A DNA stretch of 64,000 bases, from NCBI RefSeq assembly GCF_026427715.1, contig NZ_CP107558.1:1649001-1713000 (forward strand), given 5' to 3'. A program made the translations under genes and the position numbers. Shown here one piece after another: positions 53,276-61,516 of the stretch. The stretch's first letter is position 1. Each line of letters opens with the position of its first letter. Below the pieces are notes generated by a model, which saw only the letters and a list, made by a program, of their open reading frames with translations, searched no databases and had not been told where the DNA came from. The stretch comes from Methylocystis sp. MJC1 (GTDB taxonomy: Bacteria; Pseudomonadota; Alphaproteobacteria; Rhizobiales; Beijerinckiaceae).

Positions 53276-53988
53276 CTATTGCTTGAGTAATTCCGGAAAA
53301 CACCGCCCCATCATGCGGTCGCGATAGGCGACGAGGTTGCGCTTTGCAAGCGCCGCGTCGCGCGTGGGCGAGGCGGTCGCAGGGTCCATCAGCAAAGCCA
53401 GCATGGCGAAGACGGCGGCGTCGGCGGCGCATGGCGCCTCGCCCATCAGGAAGGGCTTGTCGCCGAGCAACTGCGCGAGCGCCTCGATGTCGCGCGTCCC
53501 CAGCACGGCAAGCTCCGCCGCGCTGAAGCGTCCGATCCCCTGCTGCCAGAAGCGCTTCACGAGGCCGCGTCGCATCGCCCATTTCCCGATCCCGCGCGCC
53601 GGCGCCGGCAGAACCTTATGGAAAAGCGTTCCGATCCCGCGGACAAAATTCTCGTAGTCTTGCCAGCGGTGGCGCGCCATGATCCAGAGCAGGTGATCCT
53701 CGCACATTTTCTCGACGGCCCAGCTCTGCGCGCGCTCTTGCGCCGAGAGGCTCGGTCGAAGTCGATCGCGCGCGTCTTTTCGAGATGAAGCCGGATGAAG
53801 GTCGAGTCGGCGACCATGACGCCGTCGTCTTCGATATAAGGCAGCTTGCCCTTTGGCGCTTTCCTGAAGCCTGAAGTATCGACCACATAATCGACGCCGG
53901 CCATTTTCAACAGCGTCATCGCCTTGATGACGAAGGGCGACCAGTCGGGAAGGCCCGGCGCGGGGCCGAAAGCATATATTTTCAACAT
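53276..53988 (-). pseudogene. Metaxin-like glutathione S-transferase, frameshifted
   Basis: The N-terminal part (start ATG 53988) reads MLKIYAFGPAPGLPDWSPFV, VDTSGFRKAPKGKLPYIEDD and VMVADSTFIRLHLEKTRAID, the thioredoxin-like half of a Fax/metaxin-type GST. After DFDR the frame is lost near 53751. The continuation (GLSAQERAQSWAVEKMCEDH, WIMARHRWQDYENFVRGIGT, LLGDKPFLMGEAPCAADAAV) lies in another frame to 53276. One missing G in a short G run explains it. Both halves are well preserved, so the change is recent or a sequencing error. Its role in other bacteria is not established. Confidence 0.75.
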
Positions 53989-54295
53989 CGGCGTCTCGCT
54001 ATTGGCGGGGTTAAGCGGCGTCACTGCGGCTACTTGAAGATCAGTCTTCGACACAACAATTCCATGTAATATTCAGATCGAGCTCATAGTGTGAATGGAT
54101 TGAGCCGTATTCGTGAGATTTTGGGCCGCCTTTGGTTTGATTTATTGCTTAACTGGCCAGGAGGGACGCTCCTCGCCGTTGGCTTGGCTCTGACTGTCGT
54201 TGGCGTCGTGAAGATCTGTAGTTCTGGCAGCCACGGGCTTCGGCCGGGCGCGTTCACGCAAACCGGCGGCGTTTGCGGCGGTTCGCCGGAGAAGG

Positions 54296-54952
54296 TCAGG
54301 GCGCCTCGGCCGCCGGCGCGACCAGCGCAGCATCGCTTTCCGCCATCGCGCCCAACACGCGATTGCCTTCGATCCGAACGGAGCCCGATGCGACGAGCCG
54401 CAGCGCCAAAGGATAAATGACATGCTCCTGTGACAGCACGCGCGCGCCGAGCGTGTCGGGCGTGTCGCCGTCGAGCACCGGCACGGCGGCCTGGGCGACG
54501 ATCGGGCCCTCGTCCATCTCCGGCACGACGAAATGCACCGTGCAGCCGTGAATCTTCACCCCGTCGGCAAGCGCGCGCTCATGCGTGTGGAGACCCCGGT
54601 GGGACGGGAGCAGGGCAGGGTGGATGTTGAGCATCCGCCCGGTCCATTGGCCGATGAACCAGGGCGTGAAGAGCCGCATGAAACCGGCGAGGCAGATGAA
54701 ATCGATCCGGTAGGTTTCGAGAACGAGTTGCAGCGAGCGCTCGAACTCCTCCCTTCCGGCGTAAATCTTATGGTCCACCGCTGCGACGGCGATGCCGGCG
54801 GCCTTGGCTTTTGCAAGGCCGGGGGCGTCTGGGCGGTTGGAAAGCACGAGAGCGATCTCGGCCGGGAAATCCGGGGAGCGCGCGGCGGCGATCAGCGCGT
54901 CCATGTTCGAGCCGCGGCCGGAGATGAGAATGGCGGTGCGCAGGCGGGTCAT
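54296..54952 (-). CDS. purN: Phosphoribosylglycinamide formyltransferase
   Basis: A 218-residue enzyme that formylates GAR with 10-formyl-tetrahydrofolate in purine synthesis. Motifs: LISGRGSNMDALIAA at the N-terminus, FICLAGFMRLFTPWFI, LNIHPALLPSHRGLHTHERA with the catalytic His, and VVPEMDEGPIVAQAAVPV with the Asp. The ATG at 54952 gives the family start. purM lies upstream on the same strand, the usual purMN pair, but separated by a 211-base gap filled with repeats. Confidence 0.97.
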   Translation of the reverse strand: MTRLRTAILISGRGSNMDALIAAARSPDFPAEIALVLSNRPDAPGLAKAKAAGIAVAAVDHKIYAGREEFERSLQLVLETYRIDFICLAGFMRLFTPWFIGQWTGRMLNIHPALLPSHRGLHTHERALADGVKIHGCTVHFVVPEMDEGPIVAQAAVPVLDGDTPDTLGARVLSQEHVIYPLALRLVASGSVRIEGNRVLGAMAESDAALVAPAAEAP

Positions 54953-54967
54953 ATTTTGCGGCTCCAC

Positions 54968-55163
54968 GACGCCTCCTTCTCCCGCTTGCGGGAGAAGGTG
55001 TCGCGCAAGTGCGCGACGGATGAGGGCCCTCACTCTACCCTCGCTAACGCGAGGGCCACCCTCTCCCGCACGCCGGAGAGGGGACGCTCACGATCAGCGC
55101 TCCGGATGAAGGCCGCATTCTACTCCCTCTCCCGCGCGAGCGGGGGAGGGTCGGGGAGGGGGG
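54968..55163. repeat. Palindromic composite repeat, family III copy 2
   Basis: This fills the purM-purN gap. Hairpin units such as CTTCTCCCGCTTGCGGGAGA, CCTCGCTAACGCGAGGG and CTCTCCCGCGCGAGCGGGGG flank a core that is the inverse of that at 32997-33120 (GGAGAGGGGACGCTCACGAT, then CGGATGAAGGCCGC). Confidence 0.75.
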
Positions 55164-56228
55164 CTACAACCCCAGCTTTCCCTTCATGACAACCCGCGCG
55201 TCACCCTTGGCTTCGAACGCCTCGCCGATCCGCACGGGCTTTTCGCCGACATCGCGCAAGATCGTCTCGACCTCGTCCGCCCCTTCCTTCGCGGCGAAGA
55301 CCACCATGCCGATGCCGCAGTTGAAGGTGCGCAGCATTTCGGATTCCGCCACGTCGCCGGTCTTAGCGAGCCATTTGAAGACGCGCGGAACCTCGAATGC
55401 GCTCAAATCCAGCGATACGCCGAGGCCCTTGGGCAGAACACGCGGGATATTGTCCGGGAAGCCGCCGCCGGTGATATGGGCGAGCGCGCGAATATGGCTC
55501 GTGCGCTTCAGCGCCGCCAGCAGAGGCTTCACATAGATCCGCGTCGGCTCCAGCAGAGCGCGCGCCAGCGTCATTTCGGGAGCGAAGGGCGCGGTGGCGT
55601 TCCAGGAGAGGCCAGTGTCCTTCACGATGCGGCGCACAAGCGAAAAGCCATTGGAATGCACGCCCGAGGAGGGCAGGCCGAAGGCGACGTCGCCAATGTG
55701 GACCTCACGCGGCAGCAAGCTGCGACGGTCGACGGCGCCTACGGCGAAGCCAGCGAGATCGTAGTCGCTGCGCGAGTACAGGCCCGGCATCTCCGCCGTC
55801 TCGCCGCCGAGCAGCGCGCAGCCCGCCTTGACGCAGCCGTCGGAGATCCCCTTCACCACAGAGGCGGCGACCTCGGGATCGAGCTTGCCGGTGGCGTAAT
55901 AGTCCAGAAAGAAGAGCGGCTCTGCGCCCTGAACGACGAGGTCGTTGACGCACATTGCGACAAGGTCGACGCCGATCGTGGCGTGCATGCCGGACTCGAT
56001 CGCGATCTTCACCTTGGTGCCAACGCCGTCATTTGCCGCGACAAGCAACGGATCGGCGTAACCCGCCGCCTTGAGGTCGAAGACGCCGCCAAAACCGCCG
56101 ATCTCGCCGTCGGCGCCCGAGCGCCGCGTCGCGCGCACGGCTGGGCGGATCATATCGACGAGCCGGTTCCCTGCATCGATGTCTACGCCCGCGTCGGAAT
56201 AAGTGAGCCCTTTGGCTTTCTGTTGCAT
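55164..56228 (-). CDS. purM: Phosphoribosylformylglycinamidine cyclo-ligase
   Basis: A 354-residue ATP-dependent enzyme that closes the imidazole ring to give AIR. Motifs: [20 protein letters not shown] at the N-terminus, [53 protein letters not shown] and [20 protein letters not shown]. It precedes purN in the same orientation and length is standard. Confidence 0.97.
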   Translation of the reverse strand: MQQKAKGLTYSDAGVDIDAGNRLVDMIRPAVRATRRSGADGEIGGFGGVFDLKAAGYADPLLVAANDGVGTKVKIAIESGMHATIGVDLVAMCVNDLVVQGAEPLFFLDYYATGKLDPEVAASVVKGISDGCVKAGCALLGGETAEMPGLYSRSDYDLAGFAVGAVDRRSLLPREVHIGDVAFGLPSSGVHSNGFSLVRRIVKDTGLSWNATAPFAPEMTLARALLEPTRIYVKPLLAALKRTSHIRALAHITGGGFPDNIPRVLPKGLGVSLDLSAFEVPRVFKWLAKTGDVAESEMLRTFNCGIGMVVFAAKEGADEVETILRDVGEKPVRIGEAFEAKGDARVVMKGKLGL

Positions 56229-56301
56229 GGCCTTGTCCCGTCGGGCCTCCCGCCCGAAGGCGGTATGGGCAAAGCGCTCCCGGCTGTCAAATGAGTCGCC
56301 G

Positions 56302-56688
56302 TCAGGCTTTCAATTGCACGAGCACGAAGATGTTGCCGTAAAGGTCTCGGAACTGGGCGTAAATCGAAGTCTGATCCTCGGTCGGACGCGAGATGAACTC
56401 GACGCCTCGAGCGACAAGGCGGTCACACTCGGCGTGGAGATGCGGTGTGTAAATCACAGCGATAGGCTGTCCGCCGGTTTGATTTCCGACGCGCGCCTTT
56501 TGTTCGGCCGTCGTCGCTTTCAGCAGCCACAGGCCGATGGACGGCTCGGAGGCAAAGCCCAGATGGACGAAACGCAGTTCGCCCGCGGGTATATCGGCGA
56601 TGATGCGCATCCCGAATACGCCGGAATAGTATTGGATCGCCTCGTCATAATCCGGGACCAAAACGACAAGACGACCAAGAGAGTTCAT
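56302..56688 (-). CDS. VOC-family (glyoxalase/bleomycin resistance fold) protein
   Basis: A 128-residue single VOC domain. It begins [20 protein letters not shown] with [18 protein letters not shown] and ends [16 protein letters not shown], the two beta-alpha-beta-beta-beta modules of the fold. Candidate metal ligands are not all conserved in a glyoxalase I pattern, so no reaction is assigned. AAGGG precedes the start at 56688; an extension to 56766 is possible. Confidence 0.8.
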   Translation of the reverse strand: MNSLGRLVVLVPDYDEAIQYYSGVFGMRIIADIPAGELRFVHLGFASEPSIGLWLLKATTAEQKARVGNQTGGQPIAVIYTPHLHAECDRLVARGVEFISRPTEDQTSIYAQFRDLYGNIFVLVQLKA

Positions 56689-56994
56689 GTGAAGCCCTTT
56701 TTGTCTCAATTGGGAAAGCTTGCGGATGTTCGGAGGTGATATGGCAGCGTTTCCGAATCCGCGCAAATCTGCCTCCTCGCGCGTCGCTCATCTTTTGAAG
56801 GGCATTTCGGCGCATGCTCTTGTGTCTCGAGAGGAAAAGCCGCGCTCAACCTCTACCAAGCTAAAGTCGGCGACCGGTGGGACGTCCAATTTCGCGTGCG
56901 CCAGCGCAACGCCTTTTTACGAGATACTGTTGATCATTGGTTCGTTGACGCAGCCGGGGCTATGCGGCTCCGGATCGATGGGAGGAGTTCGACC

Positions 56995-58071
56995 ATGAAG
57001 CCACGCTCGATCATCGAGGAGATTGCCGCGGCGCGTGACGCCGGCGTCATAGACGCCGCCACATTCAAAACGCTGGCGGCGTTTTTCACCGCGCGCGCCG
57101 CCGCGCCTGCGCCCGCCTATCAGCCGCCGCGCTACGATTTCGTGCATGTGCTCTGGTACGCCGGCGCGCTGATCGTGCTTTCGGCTATGGGCCTTTTTTC
57201 CACCACCGCTTTCGGCCTTTGGGGCGAGAAGGCGCTGCTGACGACGGCGCTCGTCTACGGGGCGGCTTTTCTTTACGCCGGGGCTTATCTGTGGCGGCGC
57301 GATCTTCGCACCCCTGGCGGGTTGCTCGTGACCTGCGCAGTCGGCATGGTGCCGCTGGCGATCTTCGCGCTGCAATCGCTCTGGGGACATAACCCCGCCG
57401 ACGCCCCGAGCGGCTATCGCGATTTCTATATCTGGATCAAATCGAGCTGGCTGCCGATGGAGATCGGAACCATCGCCTCGGCGCTTGCCGCGCTCATTTT
57501 CTTTCCCTTCCCCTTCCTCACGATGGTCATTGCCTTCTGCCTGTGGTTCATGTCCATGGACTTGACGCCCTGGCTCATGGGAACAGAGACCTTCGATTGG
57601 GAGCAGCGCGCGTCGGTGAGCATGTATTTCGGCCTCGCCGTCATCGCCGTGGCCTGGCTCGTCGATCTCAAGCGCTGGAAAGACGGCGACTTCGCCTATT
57701 GGCTGCATCTCGGCGGCCTTCTGGCTTTCTGGGGCGGTCTGACGGCGCAGAATGGCGGCGACGAATTCGGCAAGGCGATCTATTGCGCCGTCAACGCGGG
57801 CCTCGTCGTCCTGTCCCTCTTCATGATGCGGCGCGCCTACGCGGTCTTCGGGGCCATTGGCGTGACGATGTATCTTGGCCATTTGGCCAGCGACGTCTTC
57901 AAGGATTCGATCCTTTTTCCCTTTGCTCTGTCCGGCATCGGCGTGCTGTTGATCGCCTTCGGCCTGTTCTTTCATAAATACGGCGGGGCGATCGGCGCGG
58001 CTTTGGGCGACTTGCTGCCCGAGCATTTGTCCGGGCTACGGCCGGCCCACGCGCGGGGGAGAGCTGGTTAG
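56995..58071 (+). CDS. DUF2157-like multi-pass membrane protein
   Basis: A 358-residue protein. A soluble N-terminal part (about 1-45: IIEEIAAARDAGVIDAATFK) resembling the DUF2157 head is followed by about ten hydrophobic helices from residue 50 to 340. GGAGGAG lies close before ATG 56995. Members are uncharacterised. Upstream 56689-56994 contains no supported gene. Confidence 0.75.
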   Translation: MKPRSIIEEIAAARDAGVIDAATFKTLAAFFTARAAAPAPAYQPPRYDFVHVLWYAGALIVLSAMGLFSTTAFGLWGEKALLTTALVYGAAFLYAGAYLWRRDLRTPGGLLVTCAVGMVPLAIFALQSLWGHNPADAPSGYRDFYIWIKSSWLPMEIGTIASALAALIFFPFPFLTMVIAFCLWFMSMDLTPWLMGTETFDWEQRASVSMYFGLAVIAVAWLVDLKRWKDGDFAYWLHLGGLLAFWGGLTAQNGGDEFGKAIYCAVNAGLVVLSLFMMRRAYAVFGAIGVTMYLGHLASDVFKDSILFPFALSGIGVLLIAFGLFFHKYGGAIGAALGDLLPEHLSGLRPAHARGRAG

Positions 58072-58301
58072 CAAAGGGTGCGATGTCCGGCAGGTCGAAG
58101 CCACCCTCCGGCGCGGGCCGGCCTGCCCTCGGCCAGCTAAAGGAATCCCGCGCCCAGCGCCGAATCATTGCACTTTTGCCCATGACAGCGTATATGTGCG
58201 GTCATTCCCATCATGGACGGTCGAGCCTAATGGGTCGCCAGCGCAGGAGAAGCGCGGCGCCGGACGCTCCCTCCATGTCTCGACCAAGGAGATTCTTCGA
58301 G

Positions 58302-59015
58302 ATGAGCAACGCCCCCTTGATGCCGAAGGCGACGGCAGTCTGGCTCGTCGAAAACACGTCGCTTACTTTCGATCAGATCGCTGAGTTCTGTAAGCTTCAC
58401 CCGCTCGAAGTGAAGGGCATCGCCGACGGCGAAGTCGCGGCGGGCATTCGCGGCCACGATCCGATCACCTCGGGCCAGCTGACCCGCGATGAAATCGCGC
58501 GCGGCGAGCGCGATACGAAGCACCAGCTCAGACTGTCCGTGTCGAAAGTCGTCGTGCCGGAGGTCAAGAAGGCGCGCGGTCCGCGCTATACGCCTTTGTC
58601 GCGCCGCCAGGACCGCCCCAACGCCATTCTCTGGCTCGTGCGAAATCATCCGGAGCTGAAGGACGCGCAGATCATGCGCCTCGTCGGCACCACGAAGGCG
58701 ACGCTGAAGGCGATCCGCGAGCGCACCCACTGGAATTCCGCCTCGCTGACCCCGATGGACCCGGTGACGCTGGGCCTTTGCTCGCAGATCGATCTCGACT
58801 TCGAGGTCAATCGCGCCGCCAAGGACCGCCCCGCCGTCGTCGAGGATCAGGGCCAGACTCTCGTGCCCGCCGCTGTGACGACCAGCGTGCGCGAGCCTGT
58901 GACGACCGAGGATGTGTTCGGCAAGCCCGTCGCGCGTCCGGTGGAGGACGAGGAAGACAATTTTGACGCCGATCGCGTTTTCGGCAGGCTGAAGGACGTC
59001 GATTTCGGCGAGTGA
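58302..59015 (+). CDS. trcR: Cell-cycle transcriptional regulator TrcR (DUF1013)
   Basis: A 237-residue protein of the alphaproteobacterial DUF1013 family. MPKATAVWLVENTSLTFDQI, AEFCKLHPLEVKGIADGEVA and the second helical unit RPNAILWLVRNHPELKDAQI, MRLVGTTKATLKAIRERTHW show two HTH-like repeats. TrcR is conserved in Alphaproteobacteria and was linked to cell-cycle control. The start ATG 58302 follows AAGGAGA; the earlier frame from 58083 has no good site. The acidic C-terminal tail is typical. Confidence 0.92.
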   Translation: MSNAPLMPKATAVWLVENTSLTFDQIAEFCKLHPLEVKGIADGEVAAGIRGHDPITSGQLTRDEIARGERDTKHQLRLSVSKVVVPEVKKARGPRYTPLSRRQDRPNAILWLVRNHPELKDAQIMRLVGTTKATLKAIRERTHWNSASLTPMDPVTLGLCSQIDLDFEVNRAAKDRPAVVEDQGQTLVPAAVTTSVREPVTTEDVFGKPVARPVEDEEDNFDADRVFGRLKDVDFGE

Positions 59016-59236
59016 GCGGGCGGCGCCGAGACTGGCGACCGCAATTGATTTGCTTAGCGGGCGCACCTATCCTCATGGGGCAGGGGCGCCCGCTGTGCAT
59101 TTGTCGCAACCTGAAGGCTCGCGGTCCTCTCGACGGCGCGGAGCAGGCGGAAACGCATGAACTAAAGGGTTCGCCGCCTTCTCCAGAACTTGCATACTGC
59201 GTGGCCAGCCTTCGCGGCCCCGTTTCGGAGTTCTTC

Positions 59237-60895
59237 ATGACCGCATCCGCCTATGACCGCGACCTCGACCGCAATCCGGCGAACTACCAGCCGCTGACGC
59301 CGTTGACCTTTCTTGCGCGCGCGGCGGCGGTTTTCCCGAACCGGGTTGCGATCATTCACGGCGACCTGCGGCGCAGCTATCGCGACTTCTATTCGCGCAG
59401 CCGGCGCCTTGCGAGCGCGCTGGCCAAAGCCGGCATTGGGCGCAACGACACGGTTTCCGCGCTGCTCGCTAATACGCCCGCGATGCTCGAGTGCCATTAC
59501 GGCGTGCCGATGATGGGCGCCGTCCTCAACACGCTGAACACACGCCTCGACGCCTCGATCCTCGCTTTCACCCTCGACCACGCCGAAACCAAGGCGCTGA
59601 TCGTCGACCGCGAATATTCAGACCTGATCCGCAAGGCGCTGGCGCTTTGCAAATGCAGGCCCCTCATCATCGACTACGACGATCCCGAATATACGGGGCC
59701 CGGCGAGCGGCTGGGCGCGATCGACTATGAGGATTTCGTCCTTTCAGGCGATGCCGACTACGCCTGGACGCCGCCGCAAGACGAATGGGACGCCATTTCG
59801 CTCAATTACACGTCGGGGACGACGGGCGATCCCAAGGGCGTCGTCTATCACCATCGCGGCGCTTATCTGCTCGCGCTTGGCAATATCCTCACCGGCGACA
59901 TGGGCCGGCATCCGGTCTATCTGTGGACCCTGCCGATGTTCCACTGCAACGGCTGGTGCTTCCCCTGGTCGATCTCGGTCGCGGCGGGCACGCATGTCTG
60001 CCTGCGGCAGGTGCGGGCGGGACATATGTATGAGCTCATGGCCGAGCATGGCGTCACGCATCTTTGCGGCGCGCCCATCGTCATGTCGACGCTGCTCAAC
60101 GCGAGCGCCGCGGAAAAGAAGCCGTTGAAGGAGACGGTGCGATTCTTCACCGCCGCCGCGCCGCCGCCGCAGGCCGTGCTCGCGGCCATGAAGGACGCCG
60201 GTTTCGAGGTGACGCATCTCTACGGATTGACCGAGACCTATGGGCCGGCCGCCGTCAATGAATGGCAGGAGAGCTGGGACGCGCTCGACGACAAGGAGCA
60301 GGCGCATATGAAGGCGCGCCAGGGCGTGCGCTATGTCGTCCTGGACGATCTCGACGTGATCGACCCCGACACTATGAAACCGGTCCCGCGCGACGGCGCG
60401 ACGATGGGCGAGGTGATGTTTCGCGGCAATGTCGTGATGAAGGGTTACCTCAAGAACCCTTCGGCCACAGAAAAATCCTTCCACGGCGGCTGGTTTCACA
60501 CCGGCGATCTCGGCGTGATCCATCACGACGGCTATATCCAGCTGAAGGACCGCTCCAAGGACATCATTATTTCGGGCGGCGAGAATATCTCTTCGATCGA
60601 GGTCGAGGACGTTCTCTTCAAACATCCGAAAGTGGCCGCCGCGGCGGTGGTCGCCGCGCCCGACGACAAATGGGGCGAGACGCCTTGCGCCTTTGTGGAG
60701 CTGAAGGACGGCGAGCTTGCGTCGGCGGAGGAGATCATCGCCTGGTCGCGCACGCATCTGGCGCATTTCAAATGCCCGCGTCATGTGGTCTTCGGCGCGC
60801 TACCCAAGACCTCAACAGGTAAGATCCAGAAGTATATTCTGCGCGAGAAGGCGCGGGAGATGTGGCCGGGCGGGGCGACGGCGGCGACGCTCTGA
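59237..60895 (+). CDS. Acyl-CoA synthetase (AMP-forming)
   Basis: A 552-residue enzyme of the adenylate-forming family that activates a carboxylic acid with ATP and CoA. Motifs: SLNYTSGTTGDPKGVVYHHR (P-loop, about 189-208), YGLTETYGPA, GWFHTGDLGVIHHDGYIQLK and the C-terminal hinge with DRSKDIIISGGENISSIEVE and STGKIQKYILREKA (catalytic Lys). The N-terminus ANYQPLTPLTFLARAAAVFP matches medium-chain acyl-CoA synthetases of the AlkK type. ATG 59237 is the family start; the frame from 59012 is unlikely. Confidence 0.93.
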   Translation: MTASAYDRDLDRNPANYQPLTPLTFLARAAAVFPNRVAIIHGDLRRSYRDFYSRSRRLASALAKAGIGRNDTVSALLANTPAMLECHYGVPMMGAVLNTLNTRLDASILAFTLDHAETKALIVDREYSDLIRKALALCKCRPLIIDYDDPEYTGPGERLGAIDYEDFVLSGDADYAWTPPQDEWDAISLNYTSGTTGDPKGVVYHHRGAYLLALGNILTGDMGRHPVYLWTLPMFHCNGWCFPWSISVAAGTHVCLRQVRAGHMYELMAEHGVTHLCGAPIVMSTLLNASAAEKKPLKETVRFFTAAAPPPQAVLAAMKDAGFEVTHLYGLTETYGPAAVNEWQESWDALDDKEQAHMKARQGVRYVVLDDLDVIDPDTMKPVPRDGATMGEVMFRGNVVMKGYLKNPSATEKSFHGGWFHTGDLGVIHHDGYIQLKDRSKDIIISGGENISSIEVEDVLFKHPKVAAAAVVAAPDDKWGETPCAFVELKDGELASAEEIIAWSRTHLAHFKCPRHVVFGALPKTSTGKIQKYILREKAREMWPGGATAATL

Positions 60896-60938
60896 TCGAA
60901 GCGCCCGCTTTCCGTAAATTTTGGGTCCTGAAACAGCG

Positions 60939-60968
60939 CAGCCAGCATTCGACTTCGAATGCTGGCTG
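60939..60968. terminator. Hairpin between acyl-CoA synthetase and the 55-aa gene
   Basis: CAGCCAGCATTCGA (60939-60952) is mirrored by TCGAATGCTGGCTG (60955-60968), a near-continuous 30-base palindrome followed by TCGACGTTTTGG. It lies between convergent genes and can serve both. Confidence 0.7.
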
Positions 60969-61023
60969 TCGACGTTTTGGCGCTGCGCTGGCGGCCAGAC
61001 CAGCGCCGCGCCGAAGAGTCGAT

Positions 61024-61191
61024 TTAGAAGAACAGGCCGAGGCAGCCGCCCGCGAGCGCGCCCACGACGCCGGCCGCGATGGTGTTCGGCAAGCCGCCGA
61101 GCGCCGCAGCGGCGAGGCCGCCGAGGATAACGGCGCCGACGCCAGCGAAGATGTAAGTGTTGGTGGTGATCTCGAGTTCTTTATCAGCCAT
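61024..61191 (-). CDS. Small Gly/Ala-rich membrane protein, 55 aa
   Basis: It reads MADKELEITTNTYIFAGVGA and then two Gly-zipper hydrophobic helices (VILGGLAAAALGGL, AGVVGALAGGCLGLFF). GAGGAG and AAGG precede the ATG. Its start (MADK) and build recall the 62-aa protein at 15553-15741. Function unknown, but the coding signal is convincing for its size. Confidence 0.65.
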   Translation of the reverse strand: MADKELEITTNTYIFAGVGAVILGGLAAAALGGLPNTIAAGVVGALAGGCLGLFF

Positions 61192-61516
61192 GACCTTCAC
61201 TCCTCTTTCGTTCCCATTTCGCGCCTGGTTTTTATGTTTTTACGGCGCATGACCCCCCGGTTGACTGGCGGGCGCGTCATTTCGACGCAGGAGAAAGGTA
61301 GCACAAGTTTCGGCGCTGTCCAGCGTTTGGTGCAGCAAAATGCGACATCCTGTCGCATGACATATATGACTGAAATACAGCCGAAAACACCAGGGTTGGC
61401 AAAAATTTGTCTCGATTTTCGCTCCAAAAAATTCTTGCTGCGCCGCAGCGATTCGAGGCGTAGGAGCAAGCAGTGCGGACGTTTTCCGCTTTGCCGGCGC
61501 AGGATAGGGTCACGCC
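61192..61516. other. 325-bp divergent intergenic region
   Basis: No gene is supported. It separates the 55-aa gene and the ABC exporter gene, which diverge. An AT-richer part around 61355-61440 (including CAAAAATTTGTCTCGATTTT) is the likely promoter area. Confidence 0.45.

Noticed and set aside
54091-54420. Plus-strand 109-codon frame between the GST remnant and purN
   Set aside because: The first 50 residues include one hydrophobic segment, but the frame runs 125 bases into antisense purN and ends in low-complexity sequence. There is no good ribosome-binding site.
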